34,517 bases of DNA from Caulobacter sp. (GCA_029866155.1 JARWZW010000034.1:1-34517); one strand, 5' to 3'. Shown: positions 11,222-20,186, counted from the stretch's first letter. Numbers and translations are program-made. Notes: a model not told the origin generated them from the sequence alone.

Positions 11222-11860
11222 TCAGAGGCTGGACGCGCGCTCCAGCATGAAGAGGCCCCCGCTGGTCGTCAGCCCCAGAATCAGGCCGACCAGCAGTTTC
11301 CAGATCGGGGCAGGCTCCAGCTCGGTCGCGCCGTCCGAAGCGGTCGTCCTTCCGGTGATCATCGGTCCGACCAGGTTTTTCCGTTGAACGCCGTACCAGC
11401 CTATGGCCAGTAGATGCAGGACGATCAGCCCCACCAGCAGGTTGAAGACCAGTTCATGGCCGGCCGCCGCCAGCCGTCCGGTATCGAAATCGACCAGCCG
11501 GGCCAGGGGGCCGGACTCAAACCCGTCCTGGTCAACCGAAAAAAGCCCCAGGGCGATCTGGATGATCAGGGTCGCCAACATGGCCGCCACACTCCAGCCG
11601 CCCAGGGGGTTGTGACCGGGCCCGGCCGGGGCGCCGCGCAGATAGGCCAGCACGCCGCCGGTGCCCTTCACAAAGCTGGAGAACCTTGCCGTGCTGCTGC
11701 CGGCCAGGCCCCACCAGAGACGAAACACGAGGAGTCCGGCGATGGCGAAGCCGCTCAGCCTGTGCCAGTCCAGGTGATCCTCATGGGCCCACCAGGAGAA
11801 CGCGATCAGGGCAGCCAGCAGCCAGTGGAAAAGCCGGATCGGCAGGTCCCAGACCCTCAT
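11222..11860 (-). CDS. Cytochrome b561-family membrane protein
   Basis: The 212-residue inner-membrane protein has four main hydrophobic helices and begins with the characteristic RVWDLPIRLFHWLLA, where the histidine is a likely haem ligand. Further histidines occur in HEDHLDWHRLSGF, in GHELVFNLL and in VLHLLAIGWYG. The family carries two b-type haems and passes electrons between membrane quinol and a soluble partner. The gene lies 43 bp downstream of a c'-type cytochrome gene, and this pairing is common in proteobacteria, so the two probably form a small electron-transfer operon. A last hydrophobic helix ends the protein. No truncation is seen. Confidence 0.9.
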   Translation of the reverse strand: MRVWDLPIRLFHWLLAALIAFSWWAHEDHLDWHRLSGFAIAGLLVFRLWWGLAGSSTARFSSFVKGTGGVLAYLRGAPAGPGHNPLGGWSVAAMLATLIIQIALGLFSVDQDGFESGPLARLVDFDTGRLAAAGHELVFNLLVGLIVLHLLAIGWYGVQRKNLVGPMITGRTTASDGATELEPAPIWKLLVGLILGLTTSGGLFMLERASSL

Positions 11861-11903
11861 GGTCCATGCGCTCCCGGCGCGGCGTAGCGGTTCAGCCTTG
11901 GGC

Positions 11904-12347
11904 TCACTTGGTCTGGTATTTGTCGTGGCAGCCCTTGCAGGTCCCGCGCAGGGCGCCGAACTCGGCCTGGGTCCTGTCCAGGTCGCCGGACGTCGCTGCG
12001 GCGTTCAGCTTGCCGGCCTGGGTCACGAAGGCCTGCTGTGCCGCTTTGAAGCCGACCGGATCGGTCCAGACTTCCGCCCTCGACTTGGTTTCGATGCCGC
12101 TGGACGGCCCTGTCCCGACAGGAAACCAGCCCTGGCTCTCGCCGGAAAGCTGCTTGATCCGCGCGGTATAGGCCTTGATCTTGGCTACATCCTTTTCGCC
12201 GGCGAGGGTTTCATAGAGGCCCTTGGTCGCCCCGCCGATCGCCTTCATGCCCTCGCGCCGGGTCTTGATCTGGTCGCCTGCATCCAGGGCGACCGCAGTG
12301 GTGGCCGTTAGAGCCATCGCGATACCGGCGAACCAAAAGGCTTTCAT
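11904..12347 (-). CDS. Cytochrome c' (class II c-type cytochrome)
   Basis: The 147-residue protein has a signal peptide of about 20 residues (cleavage after AVA) and a C-terminal haem attachment site CKGCH at residues 137-141. A haem site near the C-terminus in a four-helix protein is the hallmark of class II cytochromes c', which act in the periplasm in electron transfer or in binding nitric oxide. The order signal peptide, helices, late CxxCH and the size are all normal. It is the first gene of the pair with the b561-type protein. It lies just after the end of smc but is separated by 60 bp and probably has its own promoter. Confidence 0.9.
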   Translation of the reverse strand: MKAFWFAGIAMALTATTAVALDAGDQIKTRREGMKAIGGATKGLYETLAGEKDVAKIKAYTARIKQLSGESQGWFPVGTGPSSGIETKSRAEVWTDPVGFKAAQQAFVTQAGKLNAAATSGDLDRTQAEFGALRGTCKGCHDKYQTK

Positions 12348-12407
12348 GACTCTCTCCCACCTGTTTGGGCGATTAAGCCTCAGTCGCTCGGTTTAGGGAA
12401 GAGACCG

Positions 12408-15400
12408 CTATTCCGCCGCCAGCGTCTCGGCCTGGCGCAGGTCGACGCTGACCAGCTGGGAGATGCCACGTTCAGCCATGGTCACGCCAAACAGGCGGTC
12501 CATGCGGCTCATGGTGACGGGGTTGTGGGTGATGGCGATGAAGCGGGTCTGGGTGCGCCGACGCATCTCTTCCAGCATGTTGCAGTAGCGGTCGACATTG
12601 GCGTCATCCAGGGGCGCGTCCACCTCGTCCAGCACGCAGATGGGAGCCGGATTGGCCAGGAAGACCCCGAAGATCAGGGCCGAGGCGGTCAGGGCCTGCT
12701 CGCCGCCGCTCATCAGGCTCATGGTCGACAGTCGCTTGCCGGGCGGACAGGCATAGATCTCCAGGCCGGCCTCCAGGGGATCATCGCTCTCGATCAGCCG
12801 CAGTTCGGCCTCGCCGCCGCCGAACAGGGTCTGGAACAGGGTCTGGAAATGGCCATTGATGATCTCGAAAGCGGCCAGCAGGCGGCTGCGGCCCTCGGCG
12901 TTCAGCTCCTCGATCCCGGCCCGCAGCTTGGCGATGGCGCCGGTCAGGTCGGCCCGCTCCGACTTCATGGTCTGAAGGCGGGTCGCCTGTTCGACCGATT
13001 CCTCTTCGGCCCGCAGGTTCACGAGGCCGATGGCTTCCCGCTCCCGCTCCAGGGCGAAAAGGTGGGTCTCGATCCCTTCGGCATCCTTGGGAACGGCGAT
13101 GGCCTCCTCGGCGATCCGTCGTCCCAGTTCCTCCGGCTCCATCTGTGCGGCATCGCGGATATTGCCAGCCAGTTCGCCGAACCTGTCCCTGGCGGCGTCC
13201 AGCCTGGCGCTCAGGCTGGCCCGGGCCTCACGGGCCTCTGACGCCGCTGCGTCCGCCGCCCTCAGCTGGCGATCCGCCGCCGCCCGGGCCGTCTCGGCAA
13301 GGGACAGGGCGTCATGCGACCGGTTCCTGCGGGCTTCTGCCTGGGAAAACTGGTCCATCAGGACCTCGCGGCGGTCCTTGATCAGGTCCGGGGCGTCCCG
13401 GGCCGCGGTCAGGGCGGCGGCGACGGTGGTTCGGTCCGCCGCCAGGGCCTCCAGCCGCTTTCGAGCGGCGCCCGACCGGCGGACCCAGCCGTCACGGTCG
13501 CCGACCAGACTGTCCCGCCGGCGGTTGCGGCCGTCCCGCTCCCGCCGCTCGGCATCCAGGGCCGATCTTGCGCCGGCGGACTGTTCCCGGGCCTGTGCGG
13601 CCTTGCCGCGGGCGGCGTCCAGCATGGGCGACAGGCCCTGTCCGGGGCCTTCGCCTTCAAGGCCGGCGGCAGCGCTGTCTCGGGCGGCCAGGGCCTCGAT
13701 CCGTTCGGCCTCGAACCGGGCGATGGTCTCGTCCAGGGACTGGGCGCGGGCGTCCCGCCGGGCCGCTTCCCGGCCCATGGCCTCGACAGCATCCCGGGCC
13801 GCAGCCAGCTGACGCTCCAGTTCGCGCGGCCGGGCGCGGACGGTGGCCAGATGGGACTCGGCGTTTCTGAAGGCGGCCTGGCACTGACGCAGGGCGGCGG
13901 CCGCTGACTCGGCCTGGGGCGCCGCCCGTTCAATCTCGATCTCGGCCTCGGCCAGCCGGGTCCGCTGCTCCAGACGGATGGCGGCGGCGCGGGGCGCCTC
14001 GGCCCGGGCGACAAAGCCATCCCAGCGCCAGAGGTCGCCTTCCTTCGAGACCAGCCGGCAGCCGGGCTCCAGCTGGCTCTGCAGCCCGGGCCCGTCCGTC
14101 CGGCTGACCAGGGCCGTAAAGGCCAGCCTGGCCGCAAGTTCGGCCGGCGCCTTGACCAGGGGGGGCAGGGCGACGGCCCCGGAGGGCCACTGGGGCGGCG
14201 GCAGCTCCCGTCCGCCCCAATGGGCCGGAGCCCGGGCGTCCAGGGCCGCTTCCAGGTCGTCCCCGAGCGCCGCCGCCAGCGCAGCCTCATAGCCTCGGTC
14301 CGGCTTGACCGCGTCCAGGGCGGTGGGCCAGGTCGTCTTGCCCCGGGGGGCTGAAAGCTGGGCCAGGCCGCGGGCCTCGGTCTTCAGCCGCCCCAACTGG
14401 TCTTCGAGCCTGCGCATCTCGTCCCGGGCGGTCTGCTCGGCCCTGGCAGAGTCGCCCCGGGCGGTTTCCGCCGCCTCGACAGCGGCCCGGGCCTCTGCCA
14501 GGGCGGCGTCGGTCTGGGCCAGCAGCTGGCGGGCCGCCTCCATCCGGGGATCCATGGCGGGACCCAGGGCCGCCCGTTCCGAGCGGGCCTGGTCCTGGGC
14601 CCGGACCGTCCGGTTCAGCCGCCCCTGCGCGTCTTCCAGCCTGGCTTCCGCCGCCCTTCGGCGGGCCTCATCGGCGGCAATGCTGGCGGCCAGGCGTTCA
14701 ACCTCGCCCTCTGCCTGGGCTCGCGCTTCTTCTGCAGTCCGGGCTGCAGCCTCCAGCTCCGGCAGCCGGGACGGCGCCGCGGCGATCTGTTCCTCGATCG
14801 CTGCGATCTCGGGGGCAAGACGCTCCAGGGCGGCTGTCGCGTCCTCGACAATGGTCTCCTCGCGGGCCGAATCTGCGTCGATCCGGACCTGATCGGCCGA
14901 CAGCCGCCGCACCTCGGCATCGGCCGCCTCGGCCTCGCGCTCGACCCGGTCGCGCTCGATGGCCAACTGGTTGAGCACTGCCGTGGCGATGGTCTCCTCG
15001 TCCCGAAGCGGCTTGATGGCGGCCTCGGCGGCGATGGCGGCGACACTGGCCGCTGCGGCTTCCCGTGTCCGGGTCTCCACCAGGGCGCCCGCCGTCCGGG
15101 TCTCGGCCTCGACCTTCTGGAGCAGGTCCCGGGCCTCCGCCCAGCGGGTGAACATCATGGCGCTCTGCAGGGCGCGGATCTCGGCCGACAGTTTCCTGTA
15201 TTTCTCGGCCGACCTGGCCTCCCGGCGCAGCCTCGCCAGGGAAGAATCCAGCTCCCGGATGATGTCATCCAGCCTCGACAGGTTGGTCTCAGCGGCCTTC
15301 AGGCGGAGTTCGGCCTCGTGGCGACGGGTGTGCAGCCCCGACACGCCTCCGGCCTCTTCCAGGATGCGGCGGCGGTTCTGGGGTTTGGCGGCGATCAGCT

Positions 15401-15851
15401 CGCTAATCTGGCCCTGCCGGACGAGGGCAGGGGAATTGGCCCCGGTCGAGGCGTCAGCGAACAGCAACTGCACGTCCCGGGCCCGCACCTCGCGGCCATT
15501 GATGCGATAGGTCGAGCCCTCGCCCCGGTCGATCCGCCGGATGACCTCGATGACCGGATGCTGGTTGAACTGGGCCGGCGCCGTCAGGTCGCTGTTGTCG
15601 ATGGTCAGGGAAACTTCGGCATGGCTCCGGCCGGGACGGTTCCCGGCCCCGGCGAAGATCACCTCGTCCATGCCGCCGGCCCTCATGGCCTTGGCGGAAT
15701 TGGCGCCCATGACCCAGCGCAGGGCTTCAAGAAGGTTGGATTTGCCGCAGCCATTGGGCCCGACGACGCCCGTGAGTCCGGGTTCGATCCGAAACTCGGT
15801 CGGCTCGACAAAGGACTTGAAGCCCGCAAGACGAAGCTTCTGGAACTGCAC
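12408..15851 (-). CDS. smc: Chromosome segregation protein SMC
   Basis: The 1147-residue ATPase organises the chromosome as a homodimer with ScpA and ScpB. The Walker A motif GPNGCGKSN is at residues 31-39. Two long coiled coils rich in alanine, arginine and glutamate flank a globular hinge at about residues 500-640. The C-terminal head has the signature [20 protein letters not shown] and the Walker B segment [16 protein letters not shown]. The length is typical for alphaproteobacterial SMC and the frame is intact. It follows the DsbA-like gene on the same strand after 135 bp that hold two GANTC sites, so it may have its own promoter. Its place next to dciA and near ccrM and mutY fits Caulobacterales gene order. 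Confidence 0.97.
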   Translation of the reverse strand: MQFQKLRLAGFKSFVEPTEFRIEPGLTGVVGPNGCGKSNLLEALRWVMGANSAKAMRAGGMDEVIFAGAGNRPGRSHAEVSLTIDNSDLTAPAQFNQHPVIEVIRRIDRGEGSTYRINGREVRARDVQLLFADASTGANSPALVRQGQISELIAAKPQNRRRILEEAGGVSGLHTRRHEAELRLKAAETNLSRLDDIIRELDSSLARLRREARSAEKYRKLSAEIRALQSAMMFTRWAEARDLLQKVEAETRTAGALVETRTREAAAASVAAIAAEAAIKPLRDEETIATAVLNQLAIERDRVEREAEAADAEVRRLSADQVRIDADSAREETIVEDATAALERLAPEIAAIEEQIAAAPSRLPELEAAARTAEEARAQAEGEVERLAASIAADEARRRAAEARLEDAQGRLNRTVRAQDQARSERAALGPAMDPRMEAARQLLAQTDAALAEARAAVEAAETARGDSARAEQTARDEMRRLEDQLGRLKTEARGLAQLSAPRGKTTWPTALDAVKPDRGYEAALAAALGDDLEAALDARAPAHWGGRELPPPQWPSGAVALPPLVKAPAELAARLAFTALVSRTDGPGLQSQLEPGCRLVSKEGDLWRWDGFVARAEAPRAAAIRLEQRTRLAEAEIEIERAAPQAESAAAALRQCQAAFRNAESHLATVRARPRELERQLAAARDAVEAMGREAARRDARAQSLDETIARFEAERIEALAARDSAAAGLEGEGPGQGLSPMLDAARGKAAQAREQSAGARSALDAERRERDGRNRRRDSLVGDRDGWVRRSGAARKRLEALAADRTTVAAALTAARDAPDLIKDRREVLMDQFSQAEARRNRSHDALSLAETARAAADRQLRAADAAASEAREARASLSARLDAARDRFGELAGNIRDAAQMEPEELGRRIAEEAIAVPKDAEGIETHLFALEREREAIGLVNLRAEEESVEQATRLQTMKSERADLTGAIAKLRAGIEELNAEGRSRLLAAFEIINGHFQTLFQTLFGGGEAELRLIESDDPLEAGLEIYACPPGKRLSTMSLMSGGEQALTASALIFGVFLANPAPICVLDEVDAPLDDANVDRYCNMLEEMRRRTQTRFIAITHNPVTMSRMDRLFGVTMAERGISQLVSVDLRQAETLAAE

Positions 15852-15915
15852 GTTGCGCCTTGGCGCCCGGACGCCCTGGCCAGGATTGGCCTGGAACGCC
15901 GCCGGGACCTGAATG

Positions 15916-15963
15916 GAGTCGCTTAGACTGCGATTCGCTGACCTGGGGGCGGGTTCAAACCCG
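15916..15963. promoter_or_regulatory. smc upstream region with two GANTC sites and a palindrome
   Basis: GAGTC at 15916-15920 and GATTC at 15932-15936 are targets of the CcrM methylase encoded nearby. Fourteen bases further, CGGGTTCAAACCCG (15950-15963) is a perfect palindrome with six-base arms. The stretch lies between the end of the DsbA-like gene and the smc start. It could be a methylation-sensitive promoter region or, for the palindrome, a weak terminator without a T run. Confidence 0.4.
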
Positions 15964-15986
15964 TCCGAAAGGCCGGTTTCTGTGGG

Positions 15987-16616
15987 TTATTTCGCCTTGG
16001 CCATGGCGGCCTCATAGGCCTTGTCGATCTGGGCCAGGGGAACTTCCGATTCCAGCTTCTGGTCGTTGATGAAGAAGGTCGGGGTGGCGGAGACTTCCTT
16101 GGCCAGGCCAGTCGTGAAACGCTCGGCCTGGGCCAGCACCGCCTTCTCGTCGCCCAGGCAGGTGCTGACCTGCTCTTCCGACAGGCCGGCCGTGCGGGCC
16201 ACCCGCAGAAGGACGTCGCGCGGGCCGCCGGTCAGGGCCTCTTCCTGGGAGTGGAACAGGGCGTCGATGACGGTGAAATACTTGTCCTTGCCGACACAGC
16301 GGCCCAGCAGGTCGGAAGCGGCGGTGTAGGTGTCCTGGGGGCCCAACTGGAAGGGCCGGAAGGTGTACTGGACCTTGCCCGTGTCGATGTACTTCTTCTT
16401 GAAGGCCGGGAAGACATCCTTGTTCCAGTTGGCGCAGTGGATGCAGCTCAGCGAGGCGTACTCGATGATCTTGACCTTGGCGTCCGGGTTGCCGAGGCTC
16501 ATGTCGCCCTCGACGGCGGCGCCCTTGGGACCGCAGCCGGCCAGGGCCAGGGACGCAACGGCGGTGGCGACCACGGCGGTCATGCCGAAAAAGGCGCGGC
16601 GATCGAACTTACCCAT
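15987..16616 (-). CDS. DsbA-like thioredoxin-fold lipoprotein
   Basis: The 209-residue protein has a twin-arginine-like start (MGKFDRRAFFGM), a hydrophobic stretch and a lipobox LALAGC with C28, so it is probably membrane-anchored in the periplasm. The thioredoxin fold carries the active site SCIHC (C58 and C61) and a later cis-proline loop SATPTFFIND. This is the DsbA/DSBA-like thioredoxin family that forms or rearranges disulfides in exported proteins. I chose the ATG at 16616 because it follows GGGGAAG and begins the export signal; the longer frame to 16688 adds an unlikely leader. It lies between dciA and smc on the same strand. Confidence 0.9.
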   Translation of the reverse strand: MGKFDRRAFFGMTAVVATAVASLALAGCGPKGAAVEGDMSLGNPDAKVKIIEYASLSCIHCANWNKDVFPAFKKKYIDTGKVQYTFRPFQLGPQDTYTAASDLLGRCVGKDKYFTVIDALFHSQEEALTGGPRDVLLRVARTAGLSEEQVSTCLGDEKAVLAQAERFTTGLAKEVSATPTFFINDQKLESEVPLAQIDKAYEAAMAKAK

Positions 16617-16730
16617 TGGGTGGCTTCCCCGAGAAACAGACGGTTGCAGGACGTCCCGCGTCATCATGGCAGCAATGCGGCCAGACAACGCAGATTTTGG
16701 ATTTGGCGATGCGACAGCACAGGCCGGAAG

Positions 16731-17270
16731 TCAACGTCCGCGCATGACCTCGCGGCCAAGCCGGGTCAGCACGTCGCGCAGCGGACCTTCGGGACAGGCC
16801 TCCAGCCCCGCCTGGAGCCCGGCTTCCTGATCGGCCGCCAGGGGCGGCTTGCGGCGCTTCTGGACCTGGGGCGCGGGGCCCGCAGTCCGGCGCACCGGCC
16901 CCTGGACAATCCGCAGCCTTGAAACCGTGCGGTCGCCCAGCAGCAGGGCTACCCGGGAGAGGATGTCGTTGGCCTGATGCTGGACGATGGCGGCGGCGGG
17001 ACCGTCGACGCGGATCTCCAGGGTCGAGGGGGCGCCGGCCCGGCCCTTGACCACCCGCACAGGCTCGGTGTGACGAGCCAGGGTCTCGCCGACGATTTCC
17101 CGCCACCGGGCGGCAAGACCAGCCGAGCCCTTGCCGAACCGCTCGTCCAGCGCCTTGATCAGGGGCGCCAGCGACCGGCCCGCCGGCGGCGGCGGGCGTC
17201 GCGCCGGCCGTGTCCGGACCCTGGCCAGGATCTCGGCAGTCTCCTGGGCGGTTGGCAGCTTGCGGCGCAT
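16731..17270 (-). CDS. dciA: DUF721 / DciA family helicase-loading protein
   Basis: The 179-residue protein carries the DUF721 domain at about residues 30-125, with the recognisable W-x-x-I-V-G segment (ARWREIVGETLARHTEPVRV) and the strand-rich part LEIRVDGPAAAIVQHQANDILSRV. DUF721 proteins (DciA) help load or activate the replicative helicase DnaB in bacteria that lack DnaC. The basic, proline-rich N-terminus and C-terminal tail are typical of alphaproteobacterial forms. It is the first gene of the minus-strand run leading to the DsbA-like protein and smc. It is divergent from the DUF4274 gene with 46 bp between start codons. I am sure of the family; the loading role is inferred from family knowledge. 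Confidence 0.85.
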   Translation of the reverse strand: MRRKLPTAQETAEILARVRTRPARRPPPPAGRSLAPLIKALDERFGKGSAGLAARWREIVGETLARHTEPVRVVKGRAGAPSTLEIRVDGPAAAIVQHQANDILSRVALLLGDRTVSRLRIVQGPVRRTAGPAPQVQKRRKPPLAADQEAGLQAGLEACPEGPLRDVLTRLGREVMRGR

Positions 17271-17316
17271 GGGCCGGATGATAGCCTTGGCCGGATCCGA
17301 TGGGGAGGGGGCGTCA

Positions 17317-17874
17317 GTGCCGGTTTCGGAGGAACGTCTGGCCTATATCCGCGAATTGTCGAACGACGAGCGCGTTGATCGGACAGACACGACCGACTTT
17401 GCGGATGCCGATTGGGATCGGTTCAACGCTGAACTCGATGCGGAGACCCTGGCTTTCTGCAGGGACAATCAAGACCCGGAAGAACTCCACGCCTTTGCAA
17501 GCACCTGGAACTGGGATTCAGGGCACGCCGTCCTGGAAGAAATTCTCGGGAATCCCGCCTGCGAAGCGGCCACGGCGCTTTTGATTTACTGGTATGCGGC
17601 GCCCGAGCACTATCTGCAGTTTGCCGATAGCGCAGCCTTGGCGGCTGTGGGGGACGATCCTGACGACGTAATGGGTTTTCTGGCGCGGCTGGAGGCTCGC
17701 TATGTCAGGAGCGACTTTCCCGTCGGGTCCCTGGGCTTTGATCCAGCCCATCCCGAGGGCGAAGGGTCCGTCTACAGTCTCGTCGGTGTCTGTGATGACC
17801 AGCGCGCGCGGTGGGTCCGGACGATCCCGGAGGTCATGTATCGGCCGGTGAAGGGTTCCGATTCCCGATTGTAG
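17317..17874 (+). CDS. DUF4274 domain-containing protein
   Basis: The 185-residue acidic cytoplasmic protein contains the DUF4274 signature at about residues 55-100: ELHAFASTWNWDSG, then a short loop and CEAATALLIYWYAAPEHYLQF. The function of this family is not known. I chose the GTG at 17317 because GGGGAGG lies about eight bases upstream. The longer frame would overlap the divergent dciA gene and encode an arginine-rich stretch of poor quality. A probable terminator hairpin follows the gene. It sits between dciA and mutY, which I would expect to be close neighbours in related genomes, so it may be a later arrival. Confidence 0.75.
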   Translation: MPVSEERLAYIRELSNDERVDRTDTTDFADADWDRFNAELDAETLAFCRDNQDPEELHAFASTWNWDSGHAVLEEILGNPACEAATALLIYWYAAPEHYLQFADSAALAAVGDDPDDVMGFLARLEARYVRSDFPVGSLGFDPAHPEGEGSVYSLVGVCDDQRARWVRTIPEVMYRPVKGSDSRL

Positions 17875-17893
17875 CGCCATCGAGGTTCCAGTG

Positions 17894-17916
17894 TTGATCA
17901 ACCAGATCAATGTTTT
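17894..17916 (+). terminator. Probable terminator after the DUF4274 gene
   Basis: TTGATC (17894-17899) and GATCAA (17905-17910) form a six-base stem with a five-base loop, followed by TGTTTT. The stem is AT-rich and so modest in strength. It lies between the convergent DUF4274 and TetR genes. Confidence 0.45.
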
Positions 17917-17957
17917 GGCGGCTTCCGACTTTCAGTGCCGCTCCCCGTCAAGACGCA

Positions 17958-18539
17958 TCAGTCGCCCCGCAGCCGGCCAATGGCCTCTGCGACCAGGGCG
18001 GTCCAGGCCGGCCCGTCGATTCCCAGATCATCAGTCTCTGTGTCGGCGGCGGCGTCGCAGAGGCGTTCGACCGTCAGGAGGGCAGCGACCCTGGCGGCCC
18101 AGGGCGATGACGCCTGCCTGTCGGAAAGCGCTTCAAGCTGGGCTCGCCGGCTGGCCGCGCGGGCGGCGCGGACCCGGTCATCCTCGACGGCCAGCAGCCT
18201 CAGGGAGCGTCGGAAGCGAGCCCATTCGCTGTGCCCCGCGATCAGGGCGGCGGCGACCGCCAGGGCCTGTCCGGCGCTGGTCGGTTCGGCGCGCAGGGCT
18301 GTAGCGATCGTCTTTCGCTCGTCTTCCTGCCACCGTTCATAGACGCGGATGAAGATCTCAGTCTTGTCCGCGTAGTGGCGATAGAAGGTCTGGGGGGCAA
18401 AGCCTGCGGCGCGGGCGATGCGGTTGGTGTCGGTCCCGTTGAAGCCACGGCTGTTGAACTCGGCAGCCGCCGCCGCCAGCAGCAGGGACCGGGTGTCGGG
18501 TCCGGCCGCGCCGGCGCGCTTGCGATCAGAGGGCTTCAT
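17958..18539 (-). CDS. TetR/AcrR family transcriptional regulator
   Basis: The 193-residue repressor-type protein has an N-terminal helix-turn-helix domain (about residues 17-65: LLLAAAAAEFNSRGFNGTDTNRIARAAGFAPQTFYRHYADKTEIF), with the usual TFYRHYADK recognition helix and cap. The C-terminal helical part should bind a ligand. It is divergent from an alpha/beta hydrolase gene. A perfect 16-base palindrome lies directly against its start codon and a related one lies at the hydrolase start, so autoregulation and control of the hydrolase are likely. The ligand is unknown. Confidence 0.9.
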   Translation of the reverse strand: MKPSDRKRAGAAGPDTRSLLLAAAAAEFNSRGFNGTDTNRIARAAGFAPQTFYRHYADKTEIFIRVYERWQEDERKTIATALRAEPTSAGQALAVAAALIAGHSEWARFRRSLRLLAVEDDRVRAARAASRRAQLEALSDRQASSPWAARVAALLTVERLCDAAADTETDDLGIDGPAWTALVAEAIGRLRGD

Positions 18540-18555
18540 GTGATAATCATATCAC
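18540..18555. promoter_or_regulatory. Probable TetR operator 1
   Basis: GTGATAATCATATCAC has perfect six-base arms (GTGATA/TATCAC) around four bases. It abuts the ATG of the tetR gene at 18539. The second site shares 12 of 16 positions. Confidence 0.65.
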
Positions 18556-18558
18556 CAT

Positions 18559-18583
18559 GCCGGGCCGTCCGCCCGGCTTTTTT
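18559..18583 (+). terminator. Intrinsic terminator or attenuator in the tetR-hydrolase gap
   Basis: A perfect seven-base stem GCCGGGC (18559-18565) with GCCCGGC (18571-18577) and a five-base loop is followed by six T (18578-18583). This is a textbook plus-strand Rho-independent signal. It lies just before the GAGG ribosome binding site of the hydrolase and between the two operators, so it would attenuate any plus-strand transcript starting upstream of it. Confidence 0.7.
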
Positions 18584-18594
18584 GAGGCTGGCTT

Positions 18595-18610
18595 GTGATA
18601 AATCAATCAC
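18595..18610. promoter_or_regulatory. Probable TetR operator 2
   Basis: GTGATAAATCAATCAC has five-base arms GTGAT/ATCAC and matches operator 1 at 12 of 16 positions. Its first three bases are the proposed GTG start codon of the hydrolase. Centre-to-centre distance to operator 1 is 55 bp. Confidence 0.55.
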
Positions 18611-19479
18611 TTTCGATCGCGCCGCAGCTGGGCGCCCTGAGCGCAGCCCAGGCCGCCGATCTTCTGACCTTGCCCTCCGGCGCCAGGCTGGCTGTCAAGC
18701 GTTGGGGCCGGGGACCGCCCGTGCTCTGTCTCCATGCAGTCGGCCATGGCAGCGGTGACTTCGCCGAACTGGCAGGGCGGCTGGGCGAAGCGTTCGAGTT
18801 CATTGCCATCGACTGGCCCGGGATGGGCTGTTCGCCCCCTGACGGACTGCCCGTCCGCGCCGACCGCCTTGCAGGTCTGGTGCTGGAGGTGGCGGAGGCC
18901 CTGCGCCTCAACCGCCCCCTGGTGATCGGCAATTCGATCGGCGGCGCTGCGGCGATCATCGCGGCGGCCGCGGCGCCCGAGCGGTTTTCGGCGCTGGTGT
19001 TGTGCAATCCTGGCGGACTTGCGCCCGTGGATGGCGCCGCTCGATTCGTGATCGGTGGCATGGCCGCCTTCTTTCGAGCGGGCGCCCGTGGCGCGGCCTG
19101 GTTTCCGGCGGCCTTCGCCGCCTATTACCGGTTCCTGGTGCTGTCGCGCGGCCCAGCCAGGGCGCATCGCAGGCGCATCATCGCGGCCGGGCGCGAAATG
19201 GCCCCGCTACTGGCGGACGCCTGGTCGGGTTTCGCAGAGCCGGCCAGCGACCTTCGGCCCCTCGCGACCGGACTGTCGATGCCTGTATGGCTGGCCTGGA
19301 CCCGCGGTGACCAGTTCGTCTCCTGGAGTCGCGCCAGGGCGGCGGTCGTCCGCATGCCCCTACACAGGGTGACCCTGTTCCGCGGCGGTCACTGCGCGTT
19401 CCTGGAAGACCCCGAGGCTTTCACCGCCGGATTTCGCAGCTTTGCAGGTGATTTCGGGGGCAGCAAAGGTGGGGGCTAG
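18595..19479 (+). CDS. Alpha/beta-fold hydrolase
   Basis: The 294-residue protein has the alpha/beta-hydrolase core: the oxyanion-loop segment LCLHAVGHGSGDF at about residue 45, the nucleophile elbow GNSIGG with S114, and a late catalytic histidine in FRGGHCAFLEDPEAF. There is no signal peptide, so it acts in the cytoplasm. The GTG at 18595 follows GAGG by seven bases, but the codon is part of an operator palindrome and the first 20 residues precede the conserved domain, so a later start is possible. The divergent TetR probably represses it. The substrate is unknown; family members hydrolyse esters, lactones and other small molecules. Confidence 0.88.
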   Translation: MINQSLSIAPQLGALSAAQAADLLTLPSGARLAVKRWGRGPPVLCLHAVGHGSGDFAELAGRLGEAFEFIAIDWPGMGCSPPDGLPVRADRLAGLVLEVAEALRLNRPLVIGNSIGGAAAIIAAAAAPERFSALVLCNPGGLAPVDGAARFVIGGMAAFFRAGARGAAWFPAAFAAYYRFLVLSRGPARAHRRRIIAAGREMAPLLADAWSGFAEPASDLRPLATGLSMPVWLAWTRGDQFVSWSRARAAVVRMPLHRVTLFRGGHCAFLEDPEAFTAGFRSFAGDFGGSKGGG

Positions 19480-19536
19480 GCATGGGATTTCCAGCTGGCC
19501 CTTGTCTGTTCGAAACAGAGCCCCGTCGCAATCCGT

Positions 19537-19616
19537 CACCCAGTCACTGGCCGCCATCGATTCCCATGCTGGGTCAGGGGCGTGCAGAACCCTGACCTTC
19601 GACACCGATTGCTGGA
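19537..19616 (+). repeat. Direct repeat A: copy of the mutY upstream and first codons
   Basis: This 80-base segment matches 20454-20533 without gaps at 75 positions. It includes about 45 bases upstream of mutY and the first twelve codons (reading MQNPDLRHRLLE). After it the sequence diverges completely, so only a 5' fragment of mutY is present here. Confidence 0.85.
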
Positions 19617-19814
19617 GTTCCGGGGACGAATTCTGGGGACACCACACCGAACTCCACCCGGTCCTGGCCCGGGCCCGGGCGTTCCGGGGCCAGGGCGCGG
19701 CTTCCGCGACCGACCGGCCCCATGGGATAATCACCCCTCCCGCTTCGACCGCCATCGGAGAGCCCTTGTCCCGCCCTTCCGCGTCCGTCCAGAAATCTTG
19801 CAGAGCGCGCGACC

Positions 19815-19913
19815 CGTCGTTGCCGAAACCCGTGACCACCTTGATATCGTCGTTACCGAACCCTGTGACGACCCTGACTTCCTCGTTACCGAACCCTGTG
19901 ACGACCCGTACAA
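19815..19913. repeat. Three tandem 33-bp repeats
   Basis: Units start at 19815, 19848 and 19881. Units two and three share 25 identical bases in a row, and unit one is more diverged. Read on the minus strand each unit gives VVTGFGND plus three variable residues. No supported gene covers the array. Confidence 0.85.
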
Positions 19914-20123
19914 TGCCTGGCCTGAAAACGACCCTTCTGACAGGGCGGGTCGCCGTCCCGACTGGACCGGGATGCGGAAGCCCTGTCACCGGTCGGTCCT
20001 GCAAGCCCGTCCGCCAGGCTGTCGGGACGGGTGGCTAAGGATTTGACGCTGCTCATCGGCTATAATGCTCTCACCGCTTCGAGCCATCCGCAGACGCCCT
20101 GGCCCGACCTGCCGCACCCGTGG

Positions 20124-20186
20124 ACAAATCTTACAGGACGCCGTCAAGGTCTTACAGAAACCGACAAAATCTTGCAGAATCTGACC
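20124..20186. repeat. Short degenerate repeats with TCTTRCAG core
   Basis: Three units of about 21 bases share a core TCTTACAG or TCTTGCAG at 20129, 20150 and 20170. A fourth core occurs at 19796. The spacing is 20-21 bases, roughly two helical turns, so a protein-binding array is conceivable. Confidence 0.5.

Noticed and set aside
15950..15963. Possible tRNA T-arm (GGTTCAAACC)
   Set aside because: The loop resembles a T-loop, but a proper five-base T-stem does not form and no acceptor, D or anticodon arm is present. It is a simple palindrome.
19360..20004. A 214-residue minus-strand frame containing VVTGFGND repeats
   Set aside because: It overlaps the 3' end of the hydrolase, has no domain or good start, and consists largely of repeat sequence; the 33-bp tandem units explain the peptide repeats.
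20043..20066. Candidate promoter TTGACG with TATAAT
   Set aside because: The spacer is only about 12 bases, too short for a standard promoter, and no gene follows within a reasonable distance.
19815..20186. CRISPR array
   Set aside because: The 33-bp units are contiguous without unique spacers, the shorter units are degenerate, and no cas genes are present.
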